Shown here: positions 50,601-62,504 of the stretch, piece by piece
Layout: the number at the start of each line of letters is the position of its first letter
How positions within the stretch are numbered: the stretch's first letter is position 1
Source of the DNA: Ligustrum vulgare
Taxonomy: Eukaryota > Streptophyta > Magnoliopsida > Lamiales > Oleaceae
Assembly (NCBI GenBank): GCA_963555705.1
Contig: OY743181.1
Coordinates: forward strand, 23,564,513-23,628,512
Direction: 5' to 3'
DNA: 64,000 nucleotides
The notes under the pieces: generated by a model
Database searches by the model: none
Seen by the model: the letters and a program-made list of their open reading frames with translations, nothing else
What the model was told of the DNA's origin: nothing
Translations under genes and position numbers: made by a program

Positions 50601-51627
50601 GACAGGTCTAGGACCTTCGGAACGAAAACTGTCCAACGGACCTAAACCGATCCGCTTTGTTGGGCGGTTCGAAACTTTTTAGTCTGCCCAGAGGATCGAA
50701 AAGCTTCGCTGGGCGGACTGTCTTCTCCTCTCACTAGGCGTAATCACCTAGCCAAAAATCGGTGGTGGAGCTCACCATTTCTGGCGAGCATCACCAATAA
50801 AAAAAAAAAAAAAAAAAAATTCAAACTACAATTTTTAACTTCAATCACATGATAAATTTATGAAAAATTCCAAAAACTATTGCATTTTCAAATTTCAAAC
50901 TATAATCCTAGAAATCAAATCTAAAAATGTAAACTAACCTTGTAAACTGTTTGAAGGTGATGATAAATAGCTCTTCTTCTTCGACGGACCCAAAGTCTTC
51001 AACTCAACGAACCCAAGTTTTCGTGTTGAGAGAGATTTGGACGTTCTTTTTCGATGTACCCGAAATGTTGAGTGAGATTTTGATGCACCAAATATTTGAA
51101 TAAAGAAAAGTGTATATTAGATTTTGTCAACAATAAACCCCTTTTTCCCTTTTCGTTTTAACTTAAAAATTGGTCAATGGATATTTTGAAAAACGGGTCG
51201 AATGACCAGGCTATTGGCCACTATTCCTCATGGGTGCGTTGGTCGTGGTTGAATAGGTTAGGATGATTAGGTTGGTGAGTGGTTGCCTTGAATAATGTTT
51301 TTGATCAATTATGGGTGATTGTGACTTGTAAAATTATTAGTGATCAATAATTACTTTCTGACAAATGAATTGGAGATTACGAGTAAATTTGTAATCAAGA
51401 TTCATAATTTATTAAATTAAAAACAATTAATTTGAAATTTGTGATCGTGAAATAAGCTGTGACCTATCGTATAAAATTCAAAGTTTGTGATAAAAAATAA
51501 CTTGTGACCAAAAAATTCGTAAATTGTGAGAAAAAAAAAAAAAGTTTTGACCAATTATTTTCTTTATTTGTGACCGAAACAAGGAATTGTTGTTAACTAA
51601 TTTTACGTTATTATTTGTGACTATGAG
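50601..51627. other. Intergenic DNA with A runs
   Basis: 50600-50780 is GC-richer (GGGCGG, GGACGG-like phrases) and ends in an A run near 50800. 50980-51090 repeats GACGGACCC/AACGAACCC phrases. It may be the end of an unclassified transposon. No gene seen. Confidence 0.4.
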
Positions 51628-51629
51628 GT

Positions 51630-52086
51630 TTAAAATCCCTAAAGGTGATTGAACTTTGTAAGAAGTTTTCAAGGAGTCACTAAAATTTAAAAATCACCAC
51701 ATTCATTACTAAATTTTACAATTTGCAATCTCAGAGGTCCTTGGCATCACGGTCCGTTAAATATTTAATGGAATGCTGATGTTACATTGACGTGGAACTA
51801 TTTCTCAATTGATTTGGCATCTGTGTATGTAGCCACGTAAAGTCAGTGACCATTGAGATTATAAATTGCAAAGTTCAGCGATGAATGTGGTGATTTTTAA
51901 AGTCTAGTGATCTCGTGAAGACTTTTCACAAAGTTCAGTGATCAATGGAGTATTTTTAAAAATCAGCGACCTCGTTATTTATTTTTTATTTTTGCAAAGT
52001 TCAATGATGAATATGATGATTTTAAAAGTTTAATGATCAATTAGAATTTTTTTGCAAAGTTCAATGACCGTTGGAGTTATTAATCC
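51630..52086. mobile_element. Foldback/MULE-like MITE, copy 1
   Basis: The left half (AAAGGTGATTGAACTTTG..., AAAATCACCACATTCAT) is the reverse complement of the right half (GAATGTGGTGATTTTTAA..., CAAAGTTCAGTGATC). It forms a near-complete palindrome with a short centre that includes ACGTGG. No coding capacity. Confidence 0.7.
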
Positions 52087-52684
52087 ACACGTTTTCTAAT
52101 AAAATAATATTGACATGAACTCAATTTTTTTTTTTTTTTTTAATCTAACATTCTCCAAAAAATCACTAAACTCAAAACATATTTTTTCATTCTCTCTACC
52201 AAAAAAAAAAAAAAAAAAAAAAATTCAAATTACTTTACATAGGCATGGACATGATCTGGTTCCAAACGAAAAAATTTCAAGTATCCAGTAAGTGAAATCA
52301 CCGGGTTCAAATTTAATTACTGAATTGAATGGATTCGATTTTGTTTGGTAACAATTGTATAAAAAATTTATAAGTTTCCAAATAAAACAGTTGTATAAAA
52401 AAAAGAATACTTTCCAAGTTAATTCATTTTATTAGCTTTGATGCATGTTATTAGATTCTTCATAGTATTTCTCAACTAATTTACGACAACTTGATGAGAA
52501 TTTTGCTTGTTTTAGCGGATTGAATGGTGAAAAACAGTTGTATGCTTAAAACAGACGCTTACTAAAAAGTAAAAACTCAAGCCCATTTGGATCATAACAT
52601 AAAGTAATTTGATTTTTTTGCAATTTGATTTTTATTTTTGTAGAGAACGGAAAAATATATTTTGAATTGAGTGATTTTTTGGAG
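52087..52684. other. AT-rich spacer between the foldback elements
   Basis: Two poly-T/poly-A tracts (about 52127-52141 and 52200-52223) and no recognisable gene. Confidence 0.5.
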
Positions 52685-53103
52685 AAAAGTTTCTATTGTG
52701 TCACTGAACTTTAAAAATTACCCTATTCATCATCGAACTCTGCAAAAGATTTCCTCCGGGTCACTGATATTTAAAAATTACTCCATTGATCATTGAATTT
52801 TGCAAAAAATTTTCAGGGCGTCACTGTACTTTAAAAATTCCCACATTTATCACTGAACTTTACAATTTGTAACTTCAATTGTCATTGACTTTACGTGATT
52901 TCATACATGGATGTCAAATTAGTGAGGAATTGTGCCATGTTAGTGCCCAGTCAGCATTCCATTGAGATTTTAACAAACCGTGATGCCAATGACCTTTGAA
53001 ATTACATATATTATAAAGTTTGGTGAAGAATGTTGTGATTTTTGAAGTTCAACGATCCTTTGAAAATTCTTTTAAAGTTCAGTGATCTTTGGGACTTTTA
53101 ACC
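52685..53103. mobile_element. Foldback/MULE-like MITE, copy 2
   Basis: Same family as 51630-52086: GTCACTGAACTTTAAAAATT repeats on the left and GTTCAGTGATCTTTGGG on the right, in inverted arrangement. It has more left-arm units than copy 1. Confidence 0.65.
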
Positions 53104-53665
53104 GTGAATGTGACCATAAATTGTATATTATTGTGACTTTAATCTATTTAATTATTATTTAATTAATCAAATATATTTAATTACCTATTTCTTTTTTAAC
53201 TAAACCCAGATTTTTGAAATAAAATAATGATTTGCTTAAATTTAAAATTCTATCTTTATAACACCTTACATTTGTATTGTTCCATTTTTTATTCATACTC
53301 CATCATGGTTTGATCATGTTTTCTATCACAACTACTTTTTCAAGCAATACCATATTTTCATTGAGATTTATTTATTATTATTTTTGTTTAAGCTGACCAT
53401 TATTGCGAATAAATGTATTCATACCTTAACTTAAAAATGTGTGTGGTTCATTTTGTGACATATTTTTGAAATTTTGAGAATAATTAAATTCATTGGTTCA
53501 TCTCAAGACTTTTTGTTTCCTTGTTGACGAATTGGTGAACCTTTGTTTTCTTATAAAATTAGCCCTGTTTGGTATCAATTAAAATCTAGATTTTAATATA
53601 TGTCAAAGTCAACAATCAATCTAAAATCACATATTTCATGAGACCAACAATTTTTCAACCACACA

Positions 53666-55925
53666 CACTACAAGAATTGGGAGAAACATTTGCAACAATG
53701 TAGGGACGATATAACCACGAATCTATAGAGGCGACATCAAATGTCATCCCTATAGAATCTATTGGGATGATATTGTCACCACTAGAATTTGTGATGTCGT
53801 CCCTATATAACACCAATAGCGGAAAATTTTTGTCGTCCCTAAAGGTGGGGGCATTTGTCACAAACATGTGCCGCGAAAATTTGACGCCTAATTTCTCATC
53901 CAGACATATATAGATGACATTGTCCTCCCAATATGTGTATGTAGCCCCTAAAGGTTAATTGTAACTATAGGGAATATTTTGGTGGGGAATATTTGACGCC
54001 TTTTCCCGGTCTATAGAGGCCACATTGTCATTCATATGGCTCTTGACATATTATTCAATCACATTTGATGATGTCATTGCATTTAGGGACAACAGTGTCG
54101 CTCATATAGGTTTTATCATCTTTATCTTCCGGGAAATTCATTTAGAGCATAGTTTCGATTTTCCATTATAATTAGTTGCACTCAGCTGACGACATTCGAA
54201 AAACTGTGCCAAAGGAAAAAATCATGAAGAGGCATTATTTGGACATTTGGTAAGAAACTTAAGAAATGTTATTGTTATGTATTTTCTGATTTTTATGAAT
54301 TGTTTTGCTGTTATGGAGAGTATTGTTTAAATAATTTTCACTTGACATATATTACTTTGTACACTGTATTTCATTCTCATGAACCATAGAAAATCGTTTG
54401 AAGATAAGTTCGTAAATTAAAAATTTCCTACAAACTTGTGGTTAGTTTGAAGTTTACAAATTTGTCTTCGAATTCTCCCATTTTTGGAAAGCTTGTCATT
54501 GAACTGTATGTATCGAATTTTGTTGCACTATATTTTTCTGTTGATGACTATATATTCGAATGTATATTTAGGTGTTATTTCCTTCTTGTTCTCCAAGTGT
54601 GGACTATATTCAACGTATATCGCATACTTATGAGAACTTGGGGGGATACTGTCGAATTTTATGGTCGAAAATATAATGGCACTAACAGAAAAATAAACAA
54701 GATTCATTATGTATTGATCAACGATGAATGGTTAGGACCCTACCATGTAATTAGATTATGACTTTAAGGAAGACTTATGTCATAAGATCGATATTCCACA
54801 CGGGAATGTGAATGTTCCGAATGAAGGGTTTGGTTTGGAGCATCAGACGATGCGGTTGCAATTCTCGAAGAGCTTTTCCACAATGCAGTTCAAGAAGGTA
54901 ATATCAATTTCTATTACAATTGCGTACTTAACTTTTGCATTTAAATTGTTGCAGATGGATCTTGAGACCAAGCAATTGCCAAGCCCTATTGATGGCTTCA
55001 AAACATTCCACGCCTTCAACTCCGGCAACTGGGTACATGATGAGAATGCGGCTGTCGACTACTTAAGTAAAACACATAAGTTTCACAATTGCCTTATTTT
55101 TTCTTATTCAATTAGTACATTTTATTAATTTATTTTCTCCTCATTTACATGATCTCCTTTTTGAAGTTAGGGAGACTCAAGAGACCCAGACCTCCTCTAG
55201 TCCTATTGACGGGCATGCCATTGTAAGAAATGCCCTTAGGACGCGATGCGGACATGAAAGTGATATTGGAAAAATCATGAAGGGTAGTTCTACCTCTGTC
55301 TACTTCACTACTGTATCATCTCACTCCTGATGATGATGTAGTCATTCATCTGCATTTGCTCATACAGAGGATCCTCAGTTCGTGACATATGATGTTAGGA
55401 TTCATTATCTAGAGATGACTATTGAAAGACTGACTCAGAATGTTGAATTATCGGACAAAGTATACAACGATCATGATGAGGAAGTGATCGATGGTTCGGG
55501 GGCTCATAAAATTATTTTGAATTTTGCATTGTAAACTCTTAAATATTTTATTTTTAAAAATTATACTTCTAATTAGGGCGACAAGTGTTGTCCCAGCATA
55601 TTGCATTACAAAGAATTTAGACCTTGTTGGGGACAACAGTGTTGGGGGTGATAAATCTCGTCTCCATGGATTTTGAAGCAACAGCCAAGACAATTTGGGA
55701 TTGGGGGTGACATAGTTGCTTCTATAGTTCAAAAAACGCGAAACAAAGAACGACGCAACGGAGATGACAACTGTCATCCCTATAAAGCAAGAGCGACCAT
55801 GTTATAGGGATGACATGACAGAAGCAACAAAATTGCCTCTATAGAACTATAAGGGTGACATTTATATGTATAGGGATGGCATCTATATATATGATAGAAG
55901 CAACAAAGTTAGCATATGCATCCTA
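53666..55925 (+). mobile_element. CACTA-type element, about 2.3 kb, right end degraded
   Basis: It starts CACTACAAGAATTGGG, the standard plant CACTA terminus. Subterminal repeats (TATAGGGATGACA-, GTCATCCCTATA- and TAGAGGCGACA-like) occur at 53700-54130 and again, in both orientations, at 55600-55900. The right CTTGTAGTG end is not visible. Inside, frames at 54438-54761 and 54808-55128 and around 55170-55330 may be remnants of a plant transposase-like protein, but I cannot confirm this. Confidence 0.65.
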
Positions 55926-57288
55926 CTTTTGGGAATTAACCCCTTGTTAAGGCTCACCATCTTGAAACTCTGTACTTCAGGTAAATGGAGAAATGCCACC
56001 TTGCAATAGGGGTTCAACAAATAACTTACAAGGGGTCAGTTCTCCTTTGGTCTTGAGTATTAGAAATACTCTAATGTTATGGATATAATTATTAGAGAGA
56101 GAGAGAAATATTTTTTTCTAATCCAGTAATTAATTAATACTTGTATTTGAATCTTTATGTCACAGTTTGAAAACCAAAGTTAATAAATAAACATCTCTAT
56201 CAAAAGAAAAAAAAAGTGGGGAATATTATATAATTGAACTCCAAATCACACGAATGAATGATCATCCCCAAAACATATTTGGTTAATAATGCTAGATAGG
56301 ACTGCTGAATGTTTGTAAATAATGCTAGATAGGAATAAGCGTCATACAGAAATGCTCTATCTTTGTAAATTCGCCAAGAAAAATTGTGATGATTCACCAA
56401 TTATTATGAACTATTATGAACGTGGCTTTGTCCAACGTGACGTACTAATTAACACAGTTTGTATTCACATTGATATTTAAAAATATTGTAAATGCATAAA
56501 TATGGGATACATGATATCAAATAAAAAACTTGAATACATGACAAATGATCAAAGGCCTTTTTGACAACAAACACCAAGGCCTAACAAAAATGAAAGCACG
56601 TTCACATAATCTAGTCTTGGTACACATAAGTAACTTAAGAAAACGATAATCCTTAAGAAAAACAATTATTTCATTATTACTTAGAGTACTAATGATTCAT
56701 TCTCATAGGAGAAAGGGGAGAGAGCTAGCGGCCAATTCCCAGATATTACCAACACTGTTACACGATGATATCTACAAGAGGAGAAAAAGAGAGACATGAA
56801 ATTTAGCACAATTCAATATAAAAGAATGGTGAGATGTCAGGATCCACAAAATTCGTCTAAATGCAAAAAAAATAAAAAATAAAAATAAAATAAAATAAAA
56901 TTGCGTAGATATAGTCATATACTGGACTTCGAGAAAGTTTAAGAAAAGTATACAACTACAAAATTTATGAGGCGAAATTAAAAATTAATTTGTATATATT
57001 CTATACCATCCATCATGAAAAGCTTATTCAAAATTCTTAGTTGGTTTTGTTCTCTTTTAATTTCTCCATTTGTATAATGTGCAAAAAATTATAGTTAAAT
57101 TTAAGAATGTACCATTTTTTTTTTTTCAAAATCTTTAAAGAAGATAGAATAATTGAAGCATGGAGACTTCTGAAAAATAAAAATCATTAAAAAGATTCAA
57201 TAGTATAACCCCTCCATCACATCAAGATGGGTTTCTTAAATTAGATCGTGTTACTTTCCTATCAAATTAATTTGATCCTCAGAATTTA
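55926..57288. other. AT-rich intergenic DNA
   Basis: A short (GA)n run near 56095-56105 and A-rich runs near 56870. No gene, repeat family or RNA recognised. Confidence 0.5.
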
Positions 57289-57296
57289 CCTTGATG

Positions 57297-57521
57297 TAGA
57301 GGTGAAAAATGGATCGAGCTGGCTCACCATGGATCAAGTCCACGAGGGGTCATATTCTTTGTGACCAAATTGTGACGTTTTTGAAATTTTAAAAGTGGGG
57401 GGGGGGGGGGGGGGGGGGGGAGAATAATAATAATTTGAGGGCTCGTGGGCCAAGCCTGAGCAACGAGCTGAGCAGTGGCATAAGGGCCGAGCAAGCTCGG
57501 CTGGATCCATTGCCAACACTA
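57297..57521. mobile_element. Short hAT-type MITE, 225 bp, with a G24 run
   Basis: Ends are TAGAGGTGAAAAATGGATC and, reversed, TAGTGTTGGCAATGGATCC. Flanks are CCTTGATG (57289-57296) and TCTTGATG (57522-57529), an 8-bp target duplication with one change. It contains 24 consecutive G (57397-57420). Confidence 0.8.
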
Positions 57522-57529
57522 TCTTGATG

Positions 57530-58400
57530 TATAATAGTCAAGGGTAGTTGTTTCAGATCTTCTCCATTTGAAATCTCATAGAATTTTTATTTAGGATGTT
57601 TGTGAAGGAAAATTATCTAAACATGGGTAAATTGTATTATGGGTTTCATCTCTATGATTGAAAGTTCTCGAGTGATGGATAGGAAAATGAAATAAATCAA
57701 GATAGTGTGCAAGTCATGATTTATTTAGTCTATCTATTTGGAATTTTACTTGAGAGGACCCATTTTCATTGGAAGAAGATAAATTCAATCAAAAGGCACA
57801 TACACTAAAAGAACATTTTCGATAAGGGACTCGCTTTAATTCTCCAAATACCCTTTTATTCATCTTCTTCGTGGCCAAGCCCTCCCCTCATACCACTTTA
57901 CTGTAGGCCTCCACCACAAGTCATGTAGATCTCCCCCAATCAACTATTTTGTGTTTAAAGAACATAAGTTGTGGATTTTGATCGATTTAGTGAAACTCTT
58001 ATATGAAATTATTATTACAATTATTACATTTGCAAATGCAATTCAAATCTAGTCCATATTTGGTTTTCATTAAAATTTTCTCATTTTTCAAAACAGTACT
58101 CAATCTCAACTATCCACTAAAAGTCAAGCTCACAATATTTGATTTTTCAACCAAATTTTAACCATTCATTCTCTTAAAAATAACTATTCATTTAAAAAAA
58201 ACTCATTTTAACTAAAATCAAACACACTCATAAAGTTAAGAAGAAATGCAAATGAAATTTTGTTTAGAATAATAACACAATATTTGAACGAAGAGGAATT
58301 GAAATATAATCAAATTTTTATTTTGATATTGACTATCACAAAACACACAAGTATAATGAATAATATTAGGTATAATTATAACACAAGAACTAAAAAATGG
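57530..58400. other. AT-rich region downstream of the TAC1-like gene
   Basis: No independent gene seen. The last small exon and the 3' untranslated part of the TAC1-like gene probably lie in its right part, but no splice acceptor could be chosen. Confidence 0.5.
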
Positions 58401-58445
58401 AAGACAATTTCGTTAAAACGAAGCAAGAAATTAAAATGTATGTAC

Positions 58446-59709
58446 CTTGATATTGAAGAAGTGAAATGGATTCAGAGATTTTGCCATCTTCGAAGGCAAC
58501 TTTAGGTTTAGCATTCTGATTATTGTCCTTATTAATCTTTACTCCGATGTCGGGATGAATCTTTCTCTTCAAGATTCTTGTCATCAGCTAATCAATCAAA
58601 TCATAACAAAATTAAACAGCCTGTCATAAAATTAAAACTAATGAAAAAGAGGTCCAATAAAAAGGGATAAAATTTAACAATTACTTGGTGCAGTTTTTTT
58701 ATAGGACGAGAATCCTCTCCAACTCGAGGGACAAGTTTCTTGGCGAAAGTACGTCCTCGCTTATAATTTGATTCTGGAGCAGATAATTTCTTATATTGTT
58801 GCTCGAATAATTTTCCCTTACTTTTCTTGTACTTTTCTTGTTCATGAGAATCAGCATAGAACAAATCTGCAAGTGTAATTCTCTCTTTCTTCATCATGTT
58901 CATATCGTAATCCGAGTCAATGGTGCCATTGATGGTGTCCTTTGTAGGATTATCACAGCTTGAACCCTCGTACTCATGTGCATAAGCAGCGTGCATCAAT
59001 GGGTTCGACTCTTGGTCCTCGTCGTCTTCCTCTTCCTCTTCTTCTTCTTCTTCTTCTGATTCGTCAGTCATGTCACTTTCATCTTCCTCATCCTCGTCCC
59101 TATGTCGATACTCCTTTTCTTCATGATCAATGTTATTCCGATCGAATCCAAATGTTCCAATTGTTAGTATTCCTCCTTTCCAACCATTGAGCATGTCGCT
59201 AAGTTCATTGTCTTCAAGTAGAATGTGTTTATTAGTGTCTGCACCATTTTTGTTCTCATTTCCACCAATTCCATCTGCCAAAAACATTTTAATTAACCCA
59301 AAACGAAGCTCAAAAATAAAATAAAATGTTAGACATAAATTATTTCCTATGTTCTTCGTTATTTTGTCACATTTTTTCAAGAATTAGTTTCTTTATGTAG
59401 ATTTTTCGGTTTGTAATCTTTCGACAGAACATTTACACAAACAAAAAAACCTTTTCAAAAAATGGCATTTTACTTTATTAAAGTATGCTTGCATAAAATT
59501 AAAATAGATATTTGTTAGTGATCAAAAATATATATATAATAAAATTGGATTATGTACCTTTATAATTAAACTTGCGGTGCACCCAGTTAAAGATCTACAG
59601 AGAAGATGGAAACAAAACCAAGTATAAATGTTATTAGCATGCATGTAGCAAAAATTAAGAATGTGACAACCAATGGAAAATAAGCACGTATATGTCCACG
59701 TACCTTCAT
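58446..59709 (-). CDS. TAC1: TAC1-like (TILLER ANGLE CONTROL 1) IGT-family gene, four exons seen, last exon unresolved
   Basis: TAC1 proteins promote outward growth of branches or tillers and act against LAZY1 in gravity-dependent shoot architecture. Exons on the minus strand are 59709-59704 (MK only, typical of the IGT family), 59594-59558 (IFNWVHRKFNYK), 59274-58685 and 58587-58446. Introns are 109, 283 and 97 bp with GT/AG borders, and the phases join cleanly. Domain order is as follows: N-terminal MKIFNWVHRKF (1-11), the IGT motif DMLNGWKGGILTIGTFGFD (41-59), an acidic stretch (64-103) with ten Glu in a row, KKERITLADLF (143-153), FAKKLVPRVGEDSRPIKKLHQ (191-211), then LMTRILKRKIHPDIG (212-226). 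The usual LAZY1 C-terminal EAR-like segment is not seen, as in TAC1. Exon 4 ends in phase 1 at LLQYQ, so a short final exon is expected below 58444. This appears to be an intact gene, about 10 kb outside the duplication. Confidence 0.92.
59015..59063. repeat. (TTC)n coding microsatellite in the TAC1-like gene
   Basis: The run encodes the ten-Glu stretch (residues 88-97) and adjacent acidic residues. It could vary in length between individuals. Confidence 0.85.
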
Positions 59710-60030
59710 TTTTTGTGCAAAAAGTTTGAAGTTGAAATATGCTGCCGAGAGAGGTGGCAATGGGAGGAATTGGTAGTGGCGAAGGGTGGAGTTGGGTGGG
59801 GGAGTACAAAAACCTAAAATGGATGAAACGCTTGAGTGGTCCAGATGTATCTAGTTATAGAGGGCCCGCTATTATAGACACGTTTCAAGACTCCATGGCA
59901 TGTCCCTCATGACCATTGACATCCTTCTAACTGGCAGCTTCGATACAAACCAAATTCTTGAAATGACCTATATATAGAATAATGTTAGTAAGGCCGGTCC
60001 ACGCATGTTTAGAATCAGTTTAAGTGACAA

Positions 60031-60033
<3 letters not shown>
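59710..60033. promoter_or_regulatory. 5' flank of the TAC1-like gene
   Basis: Lies directly upstream of the start codon (minus strand). No TATA box could be assigned with confidence; CTATAAC-like and TATAAT-like words are present. The flank is cut short by a GA microsatellite (about 60034-60077) and the hAT element at 60153. Confidence 0.4.
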
Positions 60034-60079
<46 letters not shown>

Positions 60080-60131
60080 GTAAAATGAATTTTCATTCTC
60101 GTGGAGAACTCAGAGAGAGAGAGAGAGAGAG
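60034..60131. repeat. (GA)n microsatellites
   Basis: Two GA runs, about 60034-60077 and 60112-60131, upstream of the TAC1-like gene. Frames across them are artefacts. Confidence 0.95.
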
Positions 60132-60152
60132 ATTTTATAGGCCACGTAAAAT

Positions 60153-60625
60153 TAGGAGTGTCAACGAGCCGAGCAAAGCCGGCTCGCGAGCCGAAGATCA
60201 AGGCTCGAACTTGGTTCGAGCTTTTTGGGGTCGAGCTTTTTTTGGCCCGAGTCGAGCCGAGCAAAAGCTCGTCTCCAAAAATAAGGCTCGACTCGAGCTT
60301 TAGCTCGAGCTTTTTTCCGAGCCGAGCCGAGCCAAGTCCCGAGCTTTTACTTTTTCTCTTATTTTTATAGCAAAAATTCATAAATTTTTTATTGAAAATG
60401 TGTATATATAGCAAGTTTAGCCGAACTCGTGGTCGGAATTCATTGTTCAAGCTCCCATTGAGCTTTTTTAGTGGGTTTTTTTTTTACTCGAGCCGAGCCG
60501 AGTCAAAGCCAGTCTCTCAAAAAAAAGCTCGGCTCGAAATCTCGAGCCTCGAGCCGAGTTTAGCCCGAGCTTTTTCCGAGCCGAGCCCGAGCGGCGCAAG
60601 CCGACGAGCCATTTTGCCATCCCTA
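60153..60625. mobile_element. Non-autonomous hAT-type element, 473 bp, upstream of the TAC1-like gene
   Basis: Ends are TAGGAGTGTCAACGAGCC and, reversed, TAGGGATGGCAAAATGGC. They are flanked by a perfect 8-bp duplication, CGTAAAAT (60145-60152 and 60626-60633). Both ends are filled with GAGCCGAGCCGAGC / GCTCGAGCT-type repeats. Open frames here (up to 160 residues) come from the repeats. It sits about 450 bp upstream of the TAC1 start codon. Confidence 0.88.
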
Positions 60626-60633
60626 CGTAAAAT

Positions 60634-61024
60634 GAATTTTCATTCTTGTGGCCAAGTTCTCAATAGGATCGTAATTTGGATAAGTGAAATAGTAGTGGTA
60701 GACTAAGAGCCTGCTTGGTTAAACAAAATTTCGTCTCAACTTTTCAAATTCAAATTCAATTATCCATTCTTAGTCAAGTTCAAAGTTTTTTACTTTTCAA
60801 ACATTTTTAAAACACACATTCATTAAAAAAAATAAAAAATAAAAAACTTCTAAAAACCACATTGCCAAACATGCTCTAAAAGTTAACACAATGTTTTTCA
60901 AGTATTATTCTTACATCCCCGCTCTTCTTTGAGAAATTAATGGTTTTATTGACCAACAATAAAGCTTAATGGGGCCTATTCCCTTTATAAGTATTTATAT
61001 AGTGATGCCTTTGTAATGATCAAA
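60634..61024. other. AT-rich intergenic DNA
   Basis: Nothing recognised. Confidence 0.5.
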
Positions 61025-62504
61025 TCTTTATAATAATATATAAAAGTAAGACACTTTTGAAAAATATGTATTGTAAGTTTTTTCGTCTAAATTGTCTTTT
61101 CTAAAATAAAAGTATTTCAATGAATGAGAATATTTTTTATTATTATATTATAATTTTAAAATTGAAAAATATACAATATGGATATCAAATCGAAGATCTA
61201 AACGAAAACTTTAATACGAACTCACAAGTTAGAGTCAACTGTAAATATGTCGTCCTTAAAATCACATTAAATATTAAAGGTAAAAAATTTATTTTATACC
61301 TTTTACTTTTTCTCAATTTCCATCTATTTCAAAATTGTTATATTTAAGTCTTATAATGATACCTATAATTTCTTAACTAGATTTAATTTGGTCATATATA
61401 ATTAATTTCAATTAGATTTGTTTTTCTTATCAAATTAAATGAAATAATAAAAATTCGAACTTTTACGTAATTTAATTAAGTCTGAATAATTTTTGCAACT
61501 TCAGATTTCGATCAATTCAGGTTAGGGATGGCAACGGGGCGGGGGTGGGTAGGCGTGTCCCAATGCCCCGCCCCATCTCGAATAATTTACCCCCCATCCG
61601 CCTCGTGCCCCGCTTAAAGGCGGGACGGGTCAACGGGGGGTAGGGGGCAAGGTAAGGCGGGTCGACAAATCGTCCCATTTAGTGAACCATTTATATTAGC
61701 GAGACAGAGCGAGTATCATAAAACTAAACTATTTTGAATCAAAATCAAATCAGGAGCTTCACACACACACAAAAGGGTCCCTATTTAGTGGTAAAATTGG
61801 TTGTTGCCATTATATACTGCATTAATAAAATTGCTTGAAGAAAGTAATTAGCCATCTACATTGCAGTTTTTCTTACTGCAACTAACAACTTGGATTGTAG
61901 AGATATATAATAAACTCCACTACACTACACTACACTAGAGAAGACTGAATTAATTTATTTAGGAGATTGACTTATTTTCTTTGATTTTTCTTGTTTGTCT
62001 TATACTTCCATAATTTATTTTTATGTTCAAAGTTATTCCACTAAATGAACGATTTTATTTTACCATTCACTAAAAATGGAGAAAATGCAGGATAAAATAA
62101 AGATCGAGAATAAAAAATAGTGAAAGATTCGTTAATTTCCACACGGCATTGATTTGTTAATTAGTTAAGCATACCTCATTTTCTTTAAACTGGAGAACAA
62201 AATGGAACAAAGTGGGGCAAGACGAACGGGGAGGGCAGGGGAAAACTGTCCCTGCCCCGTTTAGATATGGGCAAACTTTTTTTGCCCCGTATCCGCCCCT
62301 CACGAACCCATTTATGCAAGGCGGTTCTGCCCCTAATGGGGGCGGATTATCGCTAGTCACGGTTTTCACTGTTCCTTTTGTAATCCCTAATTCAAGTTGC
62401 TTAATTTGTTACATTCATTTAAATATAGGACTACTTGTATTTAATTTGTAATGTTAAAGTAATTATAAAATGAAATATTTGTTTAATATATTTAAATATC
62501 AAAT
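61025..62504 (+). mobile_element. Helitron-like copy 1, interrupted and lacking its 3' end
   Basis: Starts TCTTTATAATAATATATAAAAG after an A. It matches 62505 onward through 61025-61522 and 62390-62504, with a hAT element (61523-62389) in between. It stops where the second copy starts, so its hairpin and CTAG end are missing. Confidence 0.65.
61523..62389. mobile_element. Non-autonomous hAT-type element, 867 bp, inside Helitron-like copy 1
   Basis: It begins TAGGGATGGCAACGGGGC and ends ...GTAATCCCTA. Flanks are ATTCAGGT (61515-61522) and ATTCAAGT (62390-62397), an 8-bp duplication with one change. The uninterrupted sibling sequence near 63000 confirms the empty site. Both end regions carry GGGGCGGG/CCCCGCCC repeats, and the middle has (CACTA)n near 61917-61935. 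Confidence 0.85.

Noticed and set aside
58260..58505. Plus-strand 81-residue frame overlapping the TAC1-like gene.
   Set aside because: Antisense shadow of TAC1 exon 4 and its flank.
59968..60450. 160-residue minus-strand frame and plus-strand frames rich in Ser/Leu/Arg.
   Set aside because: Made of GA microsatellite and GAGCCGAGCC repeats of a hAT element.
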